Position numbers and translations under genes: made by a program. Positions 35,932-43,980 of a DNA stretch of 48,787 nt are shown here, piece after piece (within the stretch, counting starts at the first letter, position 1; every line of letters starts with the position of its first letter). Source of the DNA: Gemmatimonadota bacterium (GTDB taxonomy: Bacteria > Gemmatimonadota > Gemmatimonadetes > Longimicrobiales > Gaopeijiaceae); NCBI GenBank assembly GCA_022340865.1, contig JAJDNC010000123.1, positions 1 through 48,787 on the forward strand, written 5' to 3'. The notes under the pieces were generated by a model, which did not search any database, was not told the origin of the DNA, and was given only the letters and a program-made list of their open reading frames with translations.

Positions 35932-36420
35932 TCACCCCCCGCGCTCACCGAAGCGGTGGTCGAGCATGAGCAGCGCGGCCGTGCTCTCTCCCGCCATCTT
36001 GAGCTGCTCGACGGCCCTGCCGGCGTTCTCTTCCTCCTCCACCTGCTCGTTGACGAACCACTGGAGCTCCAGCTCGGTGGCGTAGTCGTCCTTCTCCCGG
36101 GCGAGGTCGAAGAGCTCGTGGATCATCCCCGTGATCTTCTTCTCGTGCGCCAGGGCCGCCTGGAACACCGACAGCGGGCTCCCGAGCTTCTTCGGAGGCG
36201 CTTCCACGGCCTTGAGCTCGACGTGGCCTCCGCAGCGCAGCACGTGGGCATAGAGCTTCATGGCGTGCTCGACCTCTTCGTCCGCCTGCAGCTTCATCCA
36301 GTGGGCGAAACCGTCGAAGTTCTGCTCCGAGAAGTGGGCCGACATACCCAGATAGAGGTACGCCGAGTGCAGCTCGGCCCGGATCTGCTCGTTCAGGGCG
36401 CTCTGGACCTTCGTGTCCAC
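35932..36420 (-). CDS. Non-haem ferritin
   Basis: A 162-residue ferritin that oxidises Fe(II) and stores iron in a 24-mer shell. Ferroxidase ligands are present: Glu16 in RAELHSAYLYL, Glu49 and His52 in ADEEVEHAMKL, Glu93 in AHEKKIT, and the Gln/Glu group in FVNEQVEEE. Length and helix pattern fit bacterial FtnA. GTG start supported by AAGGAGG about six bases upstream. It is a single gene in its own interval. With an operon rich in Fe-S enzymes nearby, an iron reserve makes sense, but no regulatory link is visible; no Fur-like box was recognised. Confidence 0.95.
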   Translation of the reverse strand: MDTKVQSALNEQIRAELHSAYLYLGMSAHFSEQNFDGFAHWMKLQADEEVEHAMKLYAHVLRCGGHVELKAVEAPPKKLGSPLSVFQAALAHEKKITGMIHELFDLAREKDDYATELELQWFVNEQVEEEENAGRAVEQLKMAGESTAALLMLDHRFGERGG

Positions 36421-36519
36421 GCCGCCTCCTTCGTTGGGGTGGGTCGGGGTTATGAAAGGATCGCCTGCCGCGACATGTCCTCAATCTAACCCCGCGATGG
36501 GAGACCGGATCCGGCTGAC

Positions 36520-39066
36520 CTACTCGGATCTGAGCGCGTGCACCGGATCGATGCGTGCGGCCCGGAGCGCGGGCACGAGCGCCGCCAGCAGGGCGGCGGC
36601 GCCCAGCACCACGGTGGTGAGGACGAAGGTCGTGGCGTCCGTTGCGGAGACCCCGAAGAGGAGGCTCGCAAGCACCCGGGTGGCACCCAGCGCACCCGCG
36701 AGACCGATGACGATGCCGAGTCCGGCCATCGCCGCCGTCTCCACCAACAGCAGGCGCAACACGTTCCGGCGGGCGGCGCCCATGGCCACGCGCACGCCGA
36801 TCTCCTGCGTCCGCTGCTCCACGGTATAGGCCGTGACACCGTAGATGCCCACCACGGCCAGGCCGAGCGCCAGGAGGGCGAAGATGCCCACCAGCGTCAT
36901 GTTGAAGCTGCGCCCCGCCGTGGACCGGCTCACCATGCCGCCGAGGGTGGTGAGGGTGGCCACGGGCTGCTCCGGATCGATGGCGTGCACTGCCCTGCGC
37001 ACCGCTCCGGCGAGACCCAGCGCGTCCTTGTCGGAGCGGGCGACGACCCATGCACCCGCGTCGGACACGGATCCGCTCTGCGAGAAGGGCAGGTAGATCT
37101 CGGGTTTCACCGGGTCCGTCAGCGACGCGTAGTGCACGTCGCCGATCTCGCCGACGACCATCACGTCCGCCGGCCCCCGGCCCCTCCTTCCCGGAAGTGG
37201 CATGGGCATCGTGCGGCCGATGGGGTTCTGGCCCGGCCACAGGCGCTTGGCCAGGGCCGCGTTGATGACCGCCACCGGCTGCGTGTCCTCCCGGTCCTGG
37301 TCCGTAAACGTGCGGCCGGCCAGGAGCGGGATGCGCAGCGTGTGGAAGAAGCCCGGCCCGACGATGCCGAGGCCCATGGCCAGGAAGGGTTGGGGATCGT
37401 CGGGTCTGACGGTGCGAGGGTCCATGGCCAGCATCTGGACCTGCCCGCTCATGGGCAGGGTCCGGGCCACCGAAGCGTACTCGACGCCCGGCTGGCGTCC
37501 GAGCTCCTGAACGACTCGCTGATAGAAGTCCAACTGCTGCGCCCTGCCCTCGTAGCGGGCCGGCGTGAGGCGGATCCGCGCCGTCAGGACGTCGTGGACG
37601 TCGTAGCCGGGATCGATGCTCCGGAGGCGCGCGAAGCTCCGCACCAGGAGTCCCGCGCCGGTGAGCACCACCAGGGCCAGGGCGATCTCGGCCACCACGA
37701 GCCCCCGCTGCAGGCGGTGTCGCCCCGGACCCGCCGTCGCCGTGGAGCTTCCCTCCCGCAACGACGTGTCGAGCGTCACGGCGCTGGAGCGGACGGCCGG
37801 GGCGAGGCCGAAGGCGATCCCCGTCACCAGCGAGACGAGCAACGCATACAGGAGCGTGGCCGCGTCGAGCCCGATGGCGTGCGCACGGGGAAGCACGGCC
37901 GGCCACGCCGCCAGGATCGCCGACACGCCGAGCTCGGCGAAGACGAGCCCCACCAGTCCGCCGGCGAGGGCCAGCAGCACGCTCTCCGTGAGGAGCTGTC
38001 CCACGATGCGACCCCGTCCTGCACCCAGCGCGCGGCGCACGGCCAGCTCCCGCTGACGCGCGCTCGAGCGGGCCAGCAGGAGGTTCGCGGCGTTCACGCA
38101 CGCGATGACGAGGACGAGCCCCACCACCGCCAACAGGACGAGAAGCGGCGTACGTGCATCGCCCACGGCCTCGTCACGCAGAAGCGCGACCGCGAAGCCA
38201 GGCGGCTGCGGAGGGCCCATGCGGACGCGAGGCCCGCCCGCGCCCCCGGTGCCGGGAGGCGGCCCGCCCTGGATCTGCACGCGCATCTCGCGTGTGCCGC
38301 CGGCCTGTGGGCCCTTGAGCGAGGTGTTCCTCCGCGCGGCCACCACGTCCAGGTCCGACCGGAGCCGCTGCAGGTCGATACCGTCGCGGAGGCGGGCGAC
38401 GGCATTGAGGGCGTGGAAGTTCGGATCGGTCTCCATCTCCGGGCGCGCGACGAACGCCAGGCCCAGGGGGGCCCAGAGCTGCGTGCCCTCGTCCGGAAAC
38501 GTGAAGTCCGCCGGCATCACCCCCACCACCGTGTAACCGTTCCCGTCCAGCGTCACCACGCGGCCGACGGCGCCGGCGTCGCCCCCGAAGAGCTGCATCC
38601 ACAGGCCGTGGCTCAGCACCACCACGGGCTCGCGGAGGTCGGAGGGGAGGAAGCCGCGGCCCAGGGCCGGGCGCACGCCCAGCACCTCGAAGATCGCCGG
38701 CGAGGCCAGGGCGGCCTGAACCTCCCGGGGCTCGCCGATGCCCGTGAGGTTGTAGCGCGTCTGGGAGTAGGCGGCGAGGGCGGTGAAGTCGTCGTGAAGG
38801 CCGCCGGCGTCCTGTACCTCCTGGTAGGACAGGCTCATGCGCATCTTCGGTGCCCCGGAGGGCCCCCCCGTGCTCCACAGCTCCACGAGCCGGTCGTCGT
38901 GGGGATACGGGAGCGGCTTGAGCATCACGCTCTCCACGACGCTGAAGATGGCGGTGTTGGCGCCGGTACCCAGCCCCAGCGTGAGGATCATGACCAGCGC
39001 GAAGCCCCGGTTGCGACCGAGCGTGCGCAGCGCGAAATGGACGTCGTGCCTCAGCGAATCCAGCAC
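36520..39066 (-). CDS. MacB/FtsX-type orphan permease (ADOP family)
   Basis: An 848-residue permease made of two FtsX-type halves. The N-terminus has the ADOP pattern (FALRTLGRNRGFALVMILTL, LGTGANTAIFSVVESVMLKPLPYP). A MacB periplasmic domain follows, then a helix cluster around 290-420 including NAANLLLARSSARQRELAVRRALGA. The second half repeats this, ending in VVGIYGVTAYTVEQRTQEIG and a last helix before LRSE. Such proteins are numerous in Acidobacteriota and Gemmatimonadota, usually without a dedicated ATPase; none is adjacent here. GTG start with GGGAGG about seven bases upstream. Substrate unknown. Confidence 0.93.
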   Translation of the reverse strand: MLDSLRHDVHFALRTLGRNRGFALVMILTLGLGTGANTAIFSVVESVMLKPLPYPHDDRLVELWSTGGPSGAPKMRMSLSYQEVQDAGGLHDDFTALAAYSQTRYNLTGIGEPREVQAALASPAIFEVLGVRPALGRGFLPSDLREPVVVLSHGLWMQLFGGDAGAVGRVVTLDGNGYTVVGVMPADFTFPDEGTQLWAPLGLAFVARPEMETDPNFHALNAVARLRDGIDLQRLRSDLDVVAARRNTSLKGPQAGGTREMRVQIQGGPPPGTGGAGGPRVRMGPPQPPGFAVALLRDEAVGDARTPLLVLLAVVGLVLVIACVNAANLLLARSSARQRELAVRRALGAGRGRIVGQLLTESVLLALAGGLVGLVFAELGVSAILAAWPAVLPRAHAIGLDAATLLYALLVSLVTGIAFGLAPAVRSSAVTLDTSLREGSSTATAGPGRHRLQRGLVVAEIALALVVLTGAGLLVRSFARLRSIDPGYDVHDVLTARIRLTPARYEGRAQQLDFYQRVVQELGRQPGVEYASVARTLPMSGQVQMLAMDPRTVRPDDPQPFLAMGLGIVGPGFFHTLRIPLLAGRTFTDQDREDTQPVAVINAALAKRLWPGQNPIGRTMPMPLPGRRGRGPADVMVVGEIGDVHYASLTDPVKPEIYLPFSQSGSVSDAGAWVVARSDKDALGLAGAVRRAVHAIDPEQPVATLTTLGGMVSRSTAGRSFNMTLVGIFALLALGLAVVGIYGVTAYTVEQRTQEIGVRVAMGAARRNVLRLLLVETAAMAGLGIVIGLAGALGATRVLASLLFGVSATDATTFVLTTVVLGAAALLAALVPALRAARIDPVHALRSE

Positions 39067-39140
39067 CGTTTGCCTCCCCCCGTCGACACTTGTCGGAAAT
39101 CTGACGCCGGGCGACGGGTGGGGGGTTGCCCGAACGAAGC

Positions 39141-39161
39141 GCGGCGGTGAACGACCGCCGC
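39141..39161. terminator. Perfect 8-bp hairpin downstream of the DUF5916 gene
   Basis: GCGGCGGT (39141-39148), loop GAACG, ACCGCCGC (39154-39161). It lies about 55 bp after the minus-strand DUF5916 stop. No T tract follows in that direction, so it may instead be a stabilising or attenuating structure in the leader of the permease gene. Confidence 0.35.
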
Positions 39162-39214
39162 CGAGAAGGGGTCTTTTCGCGTGAGTACCGTCGGGGAGCG
39201 CGACCCCGGCGCCT

Positions 39215-41431
39215 TCACGAAGCGAGCCGGTACACCGCCTTCACGACGAGGGCACCCTCGAGAGGCCGTCGGAAGGCGGACGTCCCGGGGAACGGATAGG
39301 CCGCTGCCGGACTCGTCGAGTAGCCCGACGTCCATACGACATAGACATCGTCGCCGATGGCCGGCACCCAGTGGAAGCGCAGGTCGAAGTTGGTGGTCCG
39401 GTTCTCGCCGTTGTACTGGACGTACGCCAGGAAGTCGCTGCGCGTGGTGAACGCGTAACGGACGCGACTCCCCAGCACCAGGGCGGTGAACCGGCCCCCC
39501 GGCAGGCGCACGGCGTCGCGATCCGCGCTCCCTTCGAGGATGAGGTGCCCTCCGGCGCGCCAGGTCCCGGCGAGATGCAGGCCGAGGTCGCTACCGTCGT
39601 AGAACCCTCCCCAGGAAAGCTGGGCGTTCAACCCGAAGGCATCGCCGCTGCCGCTCCGGTACTGCAGCTCACCGCGGGTCCACCAGTAGCGTCCCGGGCT
39701 CACCACCACACCGGGATAGAGGTCGAACGTGTCCGTCGGCGCGTCCAGCATGCGTTGGAGGTTGAGCTCGAAGTGGTCGCCCGACTGGAGGTCGCCACCC
39801 AGCGGCCGCCACTCGAAGCGCGCGCTCTCCCACGTGTCGGGCCGGGCCAGGCTGCCGCCCACCGGCGCCTCGATCTGCCAGCTCGGAATCACCTTGAAGT
39901 CGAGCCGCCGCAACCCGGGGATGTTCGGGCGCGGCCGGTAGTCGACGTGCCCGGAAGTCCCGATCACGTCCGTGCGGCTGACGAACCCGAGCGTCGGAGC
40001 GAAGTCGCCCTGGACCTCGGAGGCGGTCAGGAAGAAGTCCAGAAGGTCGTTGGGGAAGTCCACCGACGCGCGCCAGGCGACGCGCGTTCCGGTGCCCGAC
40101 GTGTCCGTGGTCATGACCCAGAACGACGGCTCCAGGTTGCGGCCGCGGATCACCAGCGGGAAGTCGCCGTCCACGCCGGCGGCCCGCTGGACGCCTCCGA
40201 CGCCCGGGCCCGCTCGCGACGTCGCCATGAGGCCGACGTAGGAATTGTCCAGCACGTCGTGACGGATGCGGACGACCGCGTCGTTCGCCTCGTCGCCCTT
40301 TCCGGTGCGCACGTCCAGCAGCCCCAGCACCCACGGACCGGCGCGGCCGTACACCCTGGCGCCCCCCAGGATGGGCACCGGCCCGCTGTCGTTGAGCCCG
40401 ATGCGCCGCGAGTAGAACATCTGCGTCTGGTGCGTGCTGCCGAAGTTGAAGATCCCGCTGGACTCGAGGAAGAACTCGCGCTTCTCGGGAAAGAACAGCG
40501 GATAGCGGGAGAGGTTGATCTTCTGCTGGTCGGCCTCGACCTGGGCGAAGTCCGTATTCACCGTCAGGTCCGCGGTGAGCGTGCCGGTGACGGGGAGCTT
40601 CGCGTTGAGGCCGAACTTGCCCTTCACGGTGCCCCGCTGCACCCGCGTCCCCGTGGTGTCGTAGCCCGCCTGTTGCGCCCGGGTGAGCACGTACGGCCGC
40701 AACGCCACGACCGTCCCGCGGCGGGCGCCGCCCAGCCCCGTCAGCTGGCCTTCGTCCACCAGACGGTCGAGGCCCTGCGTGCGCCGCCAGGCGCGCCACA
40801 GGTCCTCCTCGTTCCGGGCGCGGATGAAGCGCCGCACGTTGAAGCCGAACGCCGTTGCCCCCGATCGGAACCGGAGCGTCTCGAACGGAATGCGGAACTC
40901 CGCCGTCCACCCCGACGGATCCCGGTGTACGGCGACGTCCCAGATCCCGTTCCAGCTCATGTCCGGGTGCCACGCGGAGCCCTCGAGCTGCCCGTCCACG
41001 CGCGCGCCGTTCGGATTCGTCTCGAAGACGAGGGCGCTGCGCTGCTCGTCGAAGCTGTCGATGAGGATGGAGACGTAGTCGTCCGAGCGGAGATCCGCAT
41101 CGGGCCTGAGCTGCGAGGCACGGATCTCCGACGCCGGCTCCTCCGCTCGCACGGCGATGTAGAGCGCGCGGTTGTCCGTGGCCACCCGCACCACCGTCCG
41201 CTCGGTCGCCGGAGCCCCCTCGTCCGGCTCCCGCTGGCGGAAGTCGGTGATGGAGTCGGTGCGCGTCCAGACGGGCTCTTCCATCCGGCCGTTCAGCCGG
41301 ATCGGGGCCCGGGTGTGCGCCACGGTGATTTCACCGGAGGGAGGGCCGGTTCCGGGCCCCGGTGGGATCCGCGCGATGTGCGGCGTGCTCATGGCGGGCA
41401 CCAGCAGGGCGAGAACAGCCAGCTTCGTCAC
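39215..41431 (-). CDS. Secreted CBM9-like / DUF5916 protein
   Basis: A 738-residue protein. The N-terminus LAVLALLVPAMSTPH acts as a signal peptide. A carbohydrate-binding family 9-like domain follows (IRLNGRMEEPVWTRTDSITD, LYIAVRAEE, DYVSILIDSFDEQR, WTAEFRIPFETLRF). The larger C-terminal part is the beta-rich DUF5916 region (NLSRYPLFFPEKREFFLES, IFNFG, MFYSRRIGL), probably an outer-membrane or surface barrel. The family is common in Gemmatimonadota and Bacteroidota; function unknown. GTG at 41431 is chosen because GGGGA lies just upstream and the signal peptide starts there. A promoter-like pair lies about 110 bp upstream. Confidence 0.9.
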   Translation of the reverse strand: MTKLAVLALLVPAMSTPHIARIPPGPGTGPPSGEITVAHTRAPIRLNGRMEEPVWTRTDSITDFRQREPDEGAPATERTVVRVATDNRALYIAVRAEEPASEIRASQLRPDADLRSDDYVSILIDSFDEQRSALVFETNPNGARVDGQLEGSAWHPDMSWNGIWDVAVHRDPSGWTAEFRIPFETLRFRSGATAFGFNVRRFIRARNEEDLWRAWRRTQGLDRLVDEGQLTGLGGARRGTVVALRPYVLTRAQQAGYDTTGTRVQRGTVKGKFGLNAKLPVTGTLTADLTVNTDFAQVEADQQKINLSRYPLFFPEKREFFLESSGIFNFGSTHQTQMFYSRRIGLNDSGPVPILGGARVYGRAGPWVLGLLDVRTGKGDEANDAVVRIRHDVLDNSYVGLMATSRAGPGVGGVQRAAGVDGDFPLVIRGRNLEPSFWVMTTDTSGTGTRVAWRASVDFPNDLLDFFLTASEVQGDFAPTLGFVSRTDVIGTSGHVDYRPRPNIPGLRRLDFKVIPSWQIEAPVGGSLARPDTWESARFEWRPLGGDLQSGDHFELNLQRMLDAPTDTFDLYPGVVVSPGRYWWTRGELQYRSGSGDAFGLNAQLSWGGFYDGSDLGLHLAGTWRAGGHLILEGSADRDAVRLPGGRFTALVLGSRVRYAFTTRSDFLAYVQYNGENRTTNFDLRFHWVPAIGDDVYVVWTSGYSTSPAAAYPFPGTSAFRRPLEGALVVKAVYRLAS

Positions 41432-41541
41432 GCTTTCCCCGCTCCGGTTCGGTGATCGCCGCGCCGCCCTGGCGACACGGCCGGCGCCGTCGCGGGGGGC
41501 AGGATGTCTCCTCCCCGTCCGTCTCCGGGGGAGGAACACCA

Positions 41542-41570
41542 ATACTGTCAGGCCATCGCCGGACTGACAA
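41542..41570 (-). promoter_or_regulatory. Sigma70-like promoter of the DUF5916 gene
   Basis: On the minus strand TTGTCA (41565-41570) and CAGTAT (41542-41547) are separated by exactly 17 bases. The same stretch contains an inverted repeat TGTCAG/CTGACA (41546-41551, 41564-41569), so a regulator could overlap the promoter. The leader to the GTG would be about 100 bases. Confidence 0.45.
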
Positions 41571-41594
41571 CGCGCGGGGGCCCGCGCGCCTCCG

Positions 41595-41891
41595 TTATCC
41601 CAGCGAGGGAGCGTGCCGGTGCCCGTCCCCCAGCATGGAGCGGTCCAGGTTCTCCCGCGCCGGCGCGTAGGCGGGGTCCAGGAGCAGCGCGATCCTCCAG
41701 TTGGTGCGCGCCGACGAGGCGTTGCCGCGAACCTCGTCGATGACCCCCAGGAGATTGAACGCCTCGGCGCGCCGGCTCGCTTCGCTCAGCGCCTCGTCCA
41801 GGTGGGTGCGCGCCTTCTCGAAGGCCCTGCTCAGGATCTCCGTGCGCGCCCTGTCGACGGGGTCGTGCGTATGTTCCGTGGTCGGCATCAT
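41595..41891 (-). CDS. Short TPR-like protein
   Basis: A 98-residue cytoplasmic protein with one or two TPR-like helix pairs (AFEKARTHLDEALSEASRR, AFNLLGVIDEVRGNASSARTNW, ALLLDPAYAPARENLDRSM). The ATG at 41891 overlaps the stop of the 51-residue membrane protein gene (ATGA), making the two a coupled pair; a second ATG follows directly. Partner binding is the expected role. It lies downstream of the potassium regulator genes and of the conserved 40-bp element. Confidence 0.8.
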   Translation of the reverse strand: MMPTTEHTHDPVDRARTEILSRAFEKARTHLDEALSEASRRAEAFNLLGVIDEVRGNASSARTNWRIALLLDPAYAPARENLDRSMLGDGHRHAPSLG

Positions 41892-42043
41892 GGGGCCTTC
41901 CACCTCCGCAAGAGCGTGAAGAGGACCGAGAGGACCACGATGACGGCGACGAAGAGGAAGACGAGGCGCGGCACCACCCGCTCGAACGCGGTGAGCGCTT
42001 CACCGCCGGCGATGCTCCTGCCCTCGTGATCCGGATCCGTCAC
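41888..42043 (-). CDS. 51-residue single-span membrane protein
   Basis: A small gene: GTG start at 42043, TGA at 41888-41890. AAGGGAG lies eight bases upstream of the GTG. The protein has a charged N-terminus (MTDPDHEGRS), one strong hydrophobic helix (LVFLFVAVIVVLSVLFTLL) and a basic end (RRWKAP), so it should be N-outside or a simple anchor with the basic end inside. Its stop overlaps the TPR gene start, and the 40-bp element shared with kup lies directly upstream. It may act as a small partner or regulator in potassium handling; this is contextual inference only. Confidence 0.75.
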   Translation of the reverse strand: MTDPDHEGRSIAGGEALTAFERVVPRLVFLFVAVIVVLSVLFTLLRRWKAP

Positions 42044-42090
42044 GCCGCGCTCCCTTCTCGATCCCTACCCTGGGAAGGTCGGGGCGCATC

Positions 42091-42141
42091 CGTGAAAGAC
42101 GCACAAACGCGGGCGACAGCGCCGTTAAGAGGGCATCAAGA
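42091..42141 (-). promoter_or_regulatory. Conserved 40-bp element (copy A) with 11-bp-spaced half sites
   Basis: 42091-42130 aligns without gaps to 45934-45973 upstream of kup, 26 of 40 identical, with blocks CGTGAA, ACAAA and GTTAAGA. On the minus strand it starts TCTTAAC, and 11 bp further upstream TCTTGAT (42135-42141) repeats the motif, a spacing typical of OmpR/PhoB-type regulators. It lies 48 bp upstream of the 51-residue gene. Confidence 0.6.
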
Positions 42142-43221
42142 AAGCCCGGGCACGTCCGCGGCGGGAAGCCGCAGCGCGAACACGCTTCCCCCGCCCTCCC
42201 GGGGCCGGTACTCGACGTCTCCACCCTGGGCCCGGGCGGCTCCCCGGGCGATGGCCAGCCCGAGACCCGTCCCCCCGGCACCGCCCCTGGGGGAACCGGT
42301 CTGGAACGGCTCGAACAGCCGCTCCCTGTGCTCGCGCGGGACGCCGGGGCCCCGGTCCCTCACCTCGAACACCAGAGCGCCGCCGCTCCTGAAGACCTCG
42401 AGCTCCACGGGCGTGCCCGCCGGGGAGTGCCGCAGGGCGTTCTCCAGCAGGTTCCCCAGGGCGCGCAGCGCCTGGACGAAGTCGAAGCGCCCCACCGGCA
42501 CCGAGGGATCCGCAGGAAGCCTCACGTCGATGAGCTCCGCCCCCGGGAGCGCACGCACCCGCTCCAGGGCGGCCCCGATGAGGTCGTCGGCGGCGTTGAT
42601 CTCGGCTTCCGTCGGAAGCGCGTCTGCCCTGATCCGGGACAGGTCGAGGAGGTCGGTGACGAAGCGGTTCAGGCGTTCGGCTTCCTCCTCGATGATGGCT
42701 GCCGACTCGTTGCCCTCGGCCCGGATCTCCGCCGCCGTCGCCCGGATGGACGTGAGGGGAGTGCGCAGATCGTGGGACACGCTGGCGAGCATGGCGTCCT
42801 TGAGGCGATCCGCCTCGCGCAGCGCCTCGACGTGCCTGGCCTCCTCGGCCAGACGCTCGATCTCCACGGCGCGCTGCTCCGCCAGGGCCACGGCGCGCTG
42901 CGCCCGGTACAAGAGCTCGGCGGCCACGGTCCCCGTCACCAGAAAGGCCACCAGCACCCACCACGCCAGGGTGTCCTCGATGGCGAGGCTGTAGTACGGC
43001 GGCAGCAGGAAGAAGTTGAAGAGCACGAAGCACAGCACCGCCAGCACCAGGCCCACCACGCGCCCTTCCCGGGCGCTCGCTCCAAGCACCACCAGCAGAT
43101 AGGCCAGGGCGAAGTGCGCCTCGTCCAGCGAGCCCCGGAAGGTCCACAGCACGAAGGTGGCCACCGCCGCGATCACCACCCACAGAACCAGCCCCGCCAC
43201 CAGCCGCGAGGACCGGGTCAT
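42136..43221 (-). CDS. KdpD-like sensor histidine kinase lacking the N-terminal KdpD domain
   Basis: A 361-residue sensor kinase. Four helices (about 8-26, 36-50, 55-75, 86-104) match the DUF4118 membrane part of KdpD (YLLVVLGASAREGRVVG, NFFLLPPYYSL). A short linker coil follows, then the catalytic core: SVSHDLRTPLTSIR with His150, NLLENALRHSP, DRGPGVP and GTGLGLAIARG. The large N-terminal KdpD/USP region of classical KdpD is absent. It starts one base after the response-regulator stop, so the two form a two-component system. A role in potassium or turgor sensing is inferred from similarity and from kup next door. Confidence 0.92.
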   Translation of the reverse strand: MTRSSRLVAGLVLWVVIAAVATFVLWTFRGSLDEAHFALAYLLVVLGASAREGRVVGLVLAVLCFVLFNFFLLPPYYSLAIEDTLAWWVLVAFLVTGTVAAELLYRAQRAVALAEQRAVEIERLAEEARHVEALREADRLKDAMLASVSHDLRTPLTSIRATAAEIRAEGNESAAIIEEEAERLNRFVTDLLDLSRIRADALPTEAEINAADDLIGAALERVRALPGAELIDVRLPADPSVPVGRFDFVQALRALGNLLENALRHSPAGTPVELEVFRSGGALVFEVRDRGPGVPREHRERLFEPFQTGSPRGGAGGTGLGLAIARGAARAQGGDVEYRPREGGGSVFALRLPAADVPGLS

Positions 43222-43222
43222 G

Positions 43223-43915
43223 TCACGCACCCGTCTCGAAGCGGTATCCCACCCCGGGCTCCGTGATGATGAGCGCGGGCCGCACGGCATCCGGCTCCAG
43301 CTTTCGCCTGAGGTTGGCCACGTACACCCTCAGATACTGCTGCGGATCTCCGGACGAGGTGGCCCACACGGCCTGGAAGAGCTGGCGGTGCGTGAGGGTC
43401 TTGCCGGCGTGCCGCAGGAAAGCCCGCAGCAGCTCCCACTCGGTGGGAGTCAGGTGCACGTCCTCACCGCTCTTGCGCACCGTACGCGCTCCAGGGTCGA
43501 TGACCAGGTCGCCGATGGTCACCGAGGCGCCGGCTCCGTCGGGCTCCGCGGTGTGCGCCCGTCGCAGCTGAGCACGCACGCGCGCCAGCAGCTCGGCGGG
43601 GCTGAAGGGTTTGGTCACGTAGTCGTCGGCGCCCTCGTCGAGGAGGCGGATCTTCTCCGACTCGCCGTGGTGGGCCGAGAGCACGATGATGGGAACCGAG
43701 GACCACTTGCGGAGCTCGGCGCACACCCACTGGCCCGGACGGTCCGGAAGGCCCAGGTCGAGGATGACGATGTCCGGCCGGTGCGCGGCGGCCAGGTCCA
43801 CGGCCTCCTGCGCGCTCGCCGCCTCCAGGACGCGCTGGAAGTCCCCGGCCAGGGCGTTCCGCAAAGCACGCCGGATGTGCGGCTCGTCGTCGACCACGAG
43901 GACAGCTGCTGACAT
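43223..43915 (-). CDS. KdpE-like OmpR-family response regulator
   Basis: A 230-residue regulator. The receiver has VVDDEPHIRRAL, phosphorylated Asp53 in VILDLGLPD and YVTKPFSPAELLARV. A winged-helix DNA-binding domain follows, with LTPTEWELLRAFLRHAGKTLTHRQLFQAVW and LRVYVANLRRKLEP. It matches KdpE most closely by eye. Start: Met at 43915 begins the receiver but has no clear ribosome-binding site. An ATG at 43981, 22 residues longer, overlaps the kup stop (TGATG) and could be used by coupling. It probably controls kup and the small-protein pair through the shared 40-bp element; this is inference. Confidence 0.92.
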   Translation of the reverse strand: MSAAVLVVDDEPHIRRALRNALAGDFQRVLEAASAQEAVDLAAAHRPDIVILDLGLPDRPGQWVCAELRKWSSVPIIVLSAHHGESEKIRLLDEGADDYVTKPFSPAELLARVRAQLRRAHTAEPDGAGASVTIGDLVIDPGARTVRKSGEDVHLTPTEWELLRAFLRHAGKTLTHRQLFQAVWATSSGDPQQYLRVYVANLRRKLEPDAVRPALIITEPGVGYRFETGA

Positions 43916-43980
43916 CGAAGGGAAGCTATCCGAAAGCTCCTGCGGTGCCAGGGGCCGGCCTGTCTCGCCGTCCTCCGGCA

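Noticed and set aside
36421..36519. Fur box or clear promoter before ferritin
   Set aside because: No palindromic AT-rich iron box; TTGAGG is present, but no acceptable -10 hexamer at the right distance.
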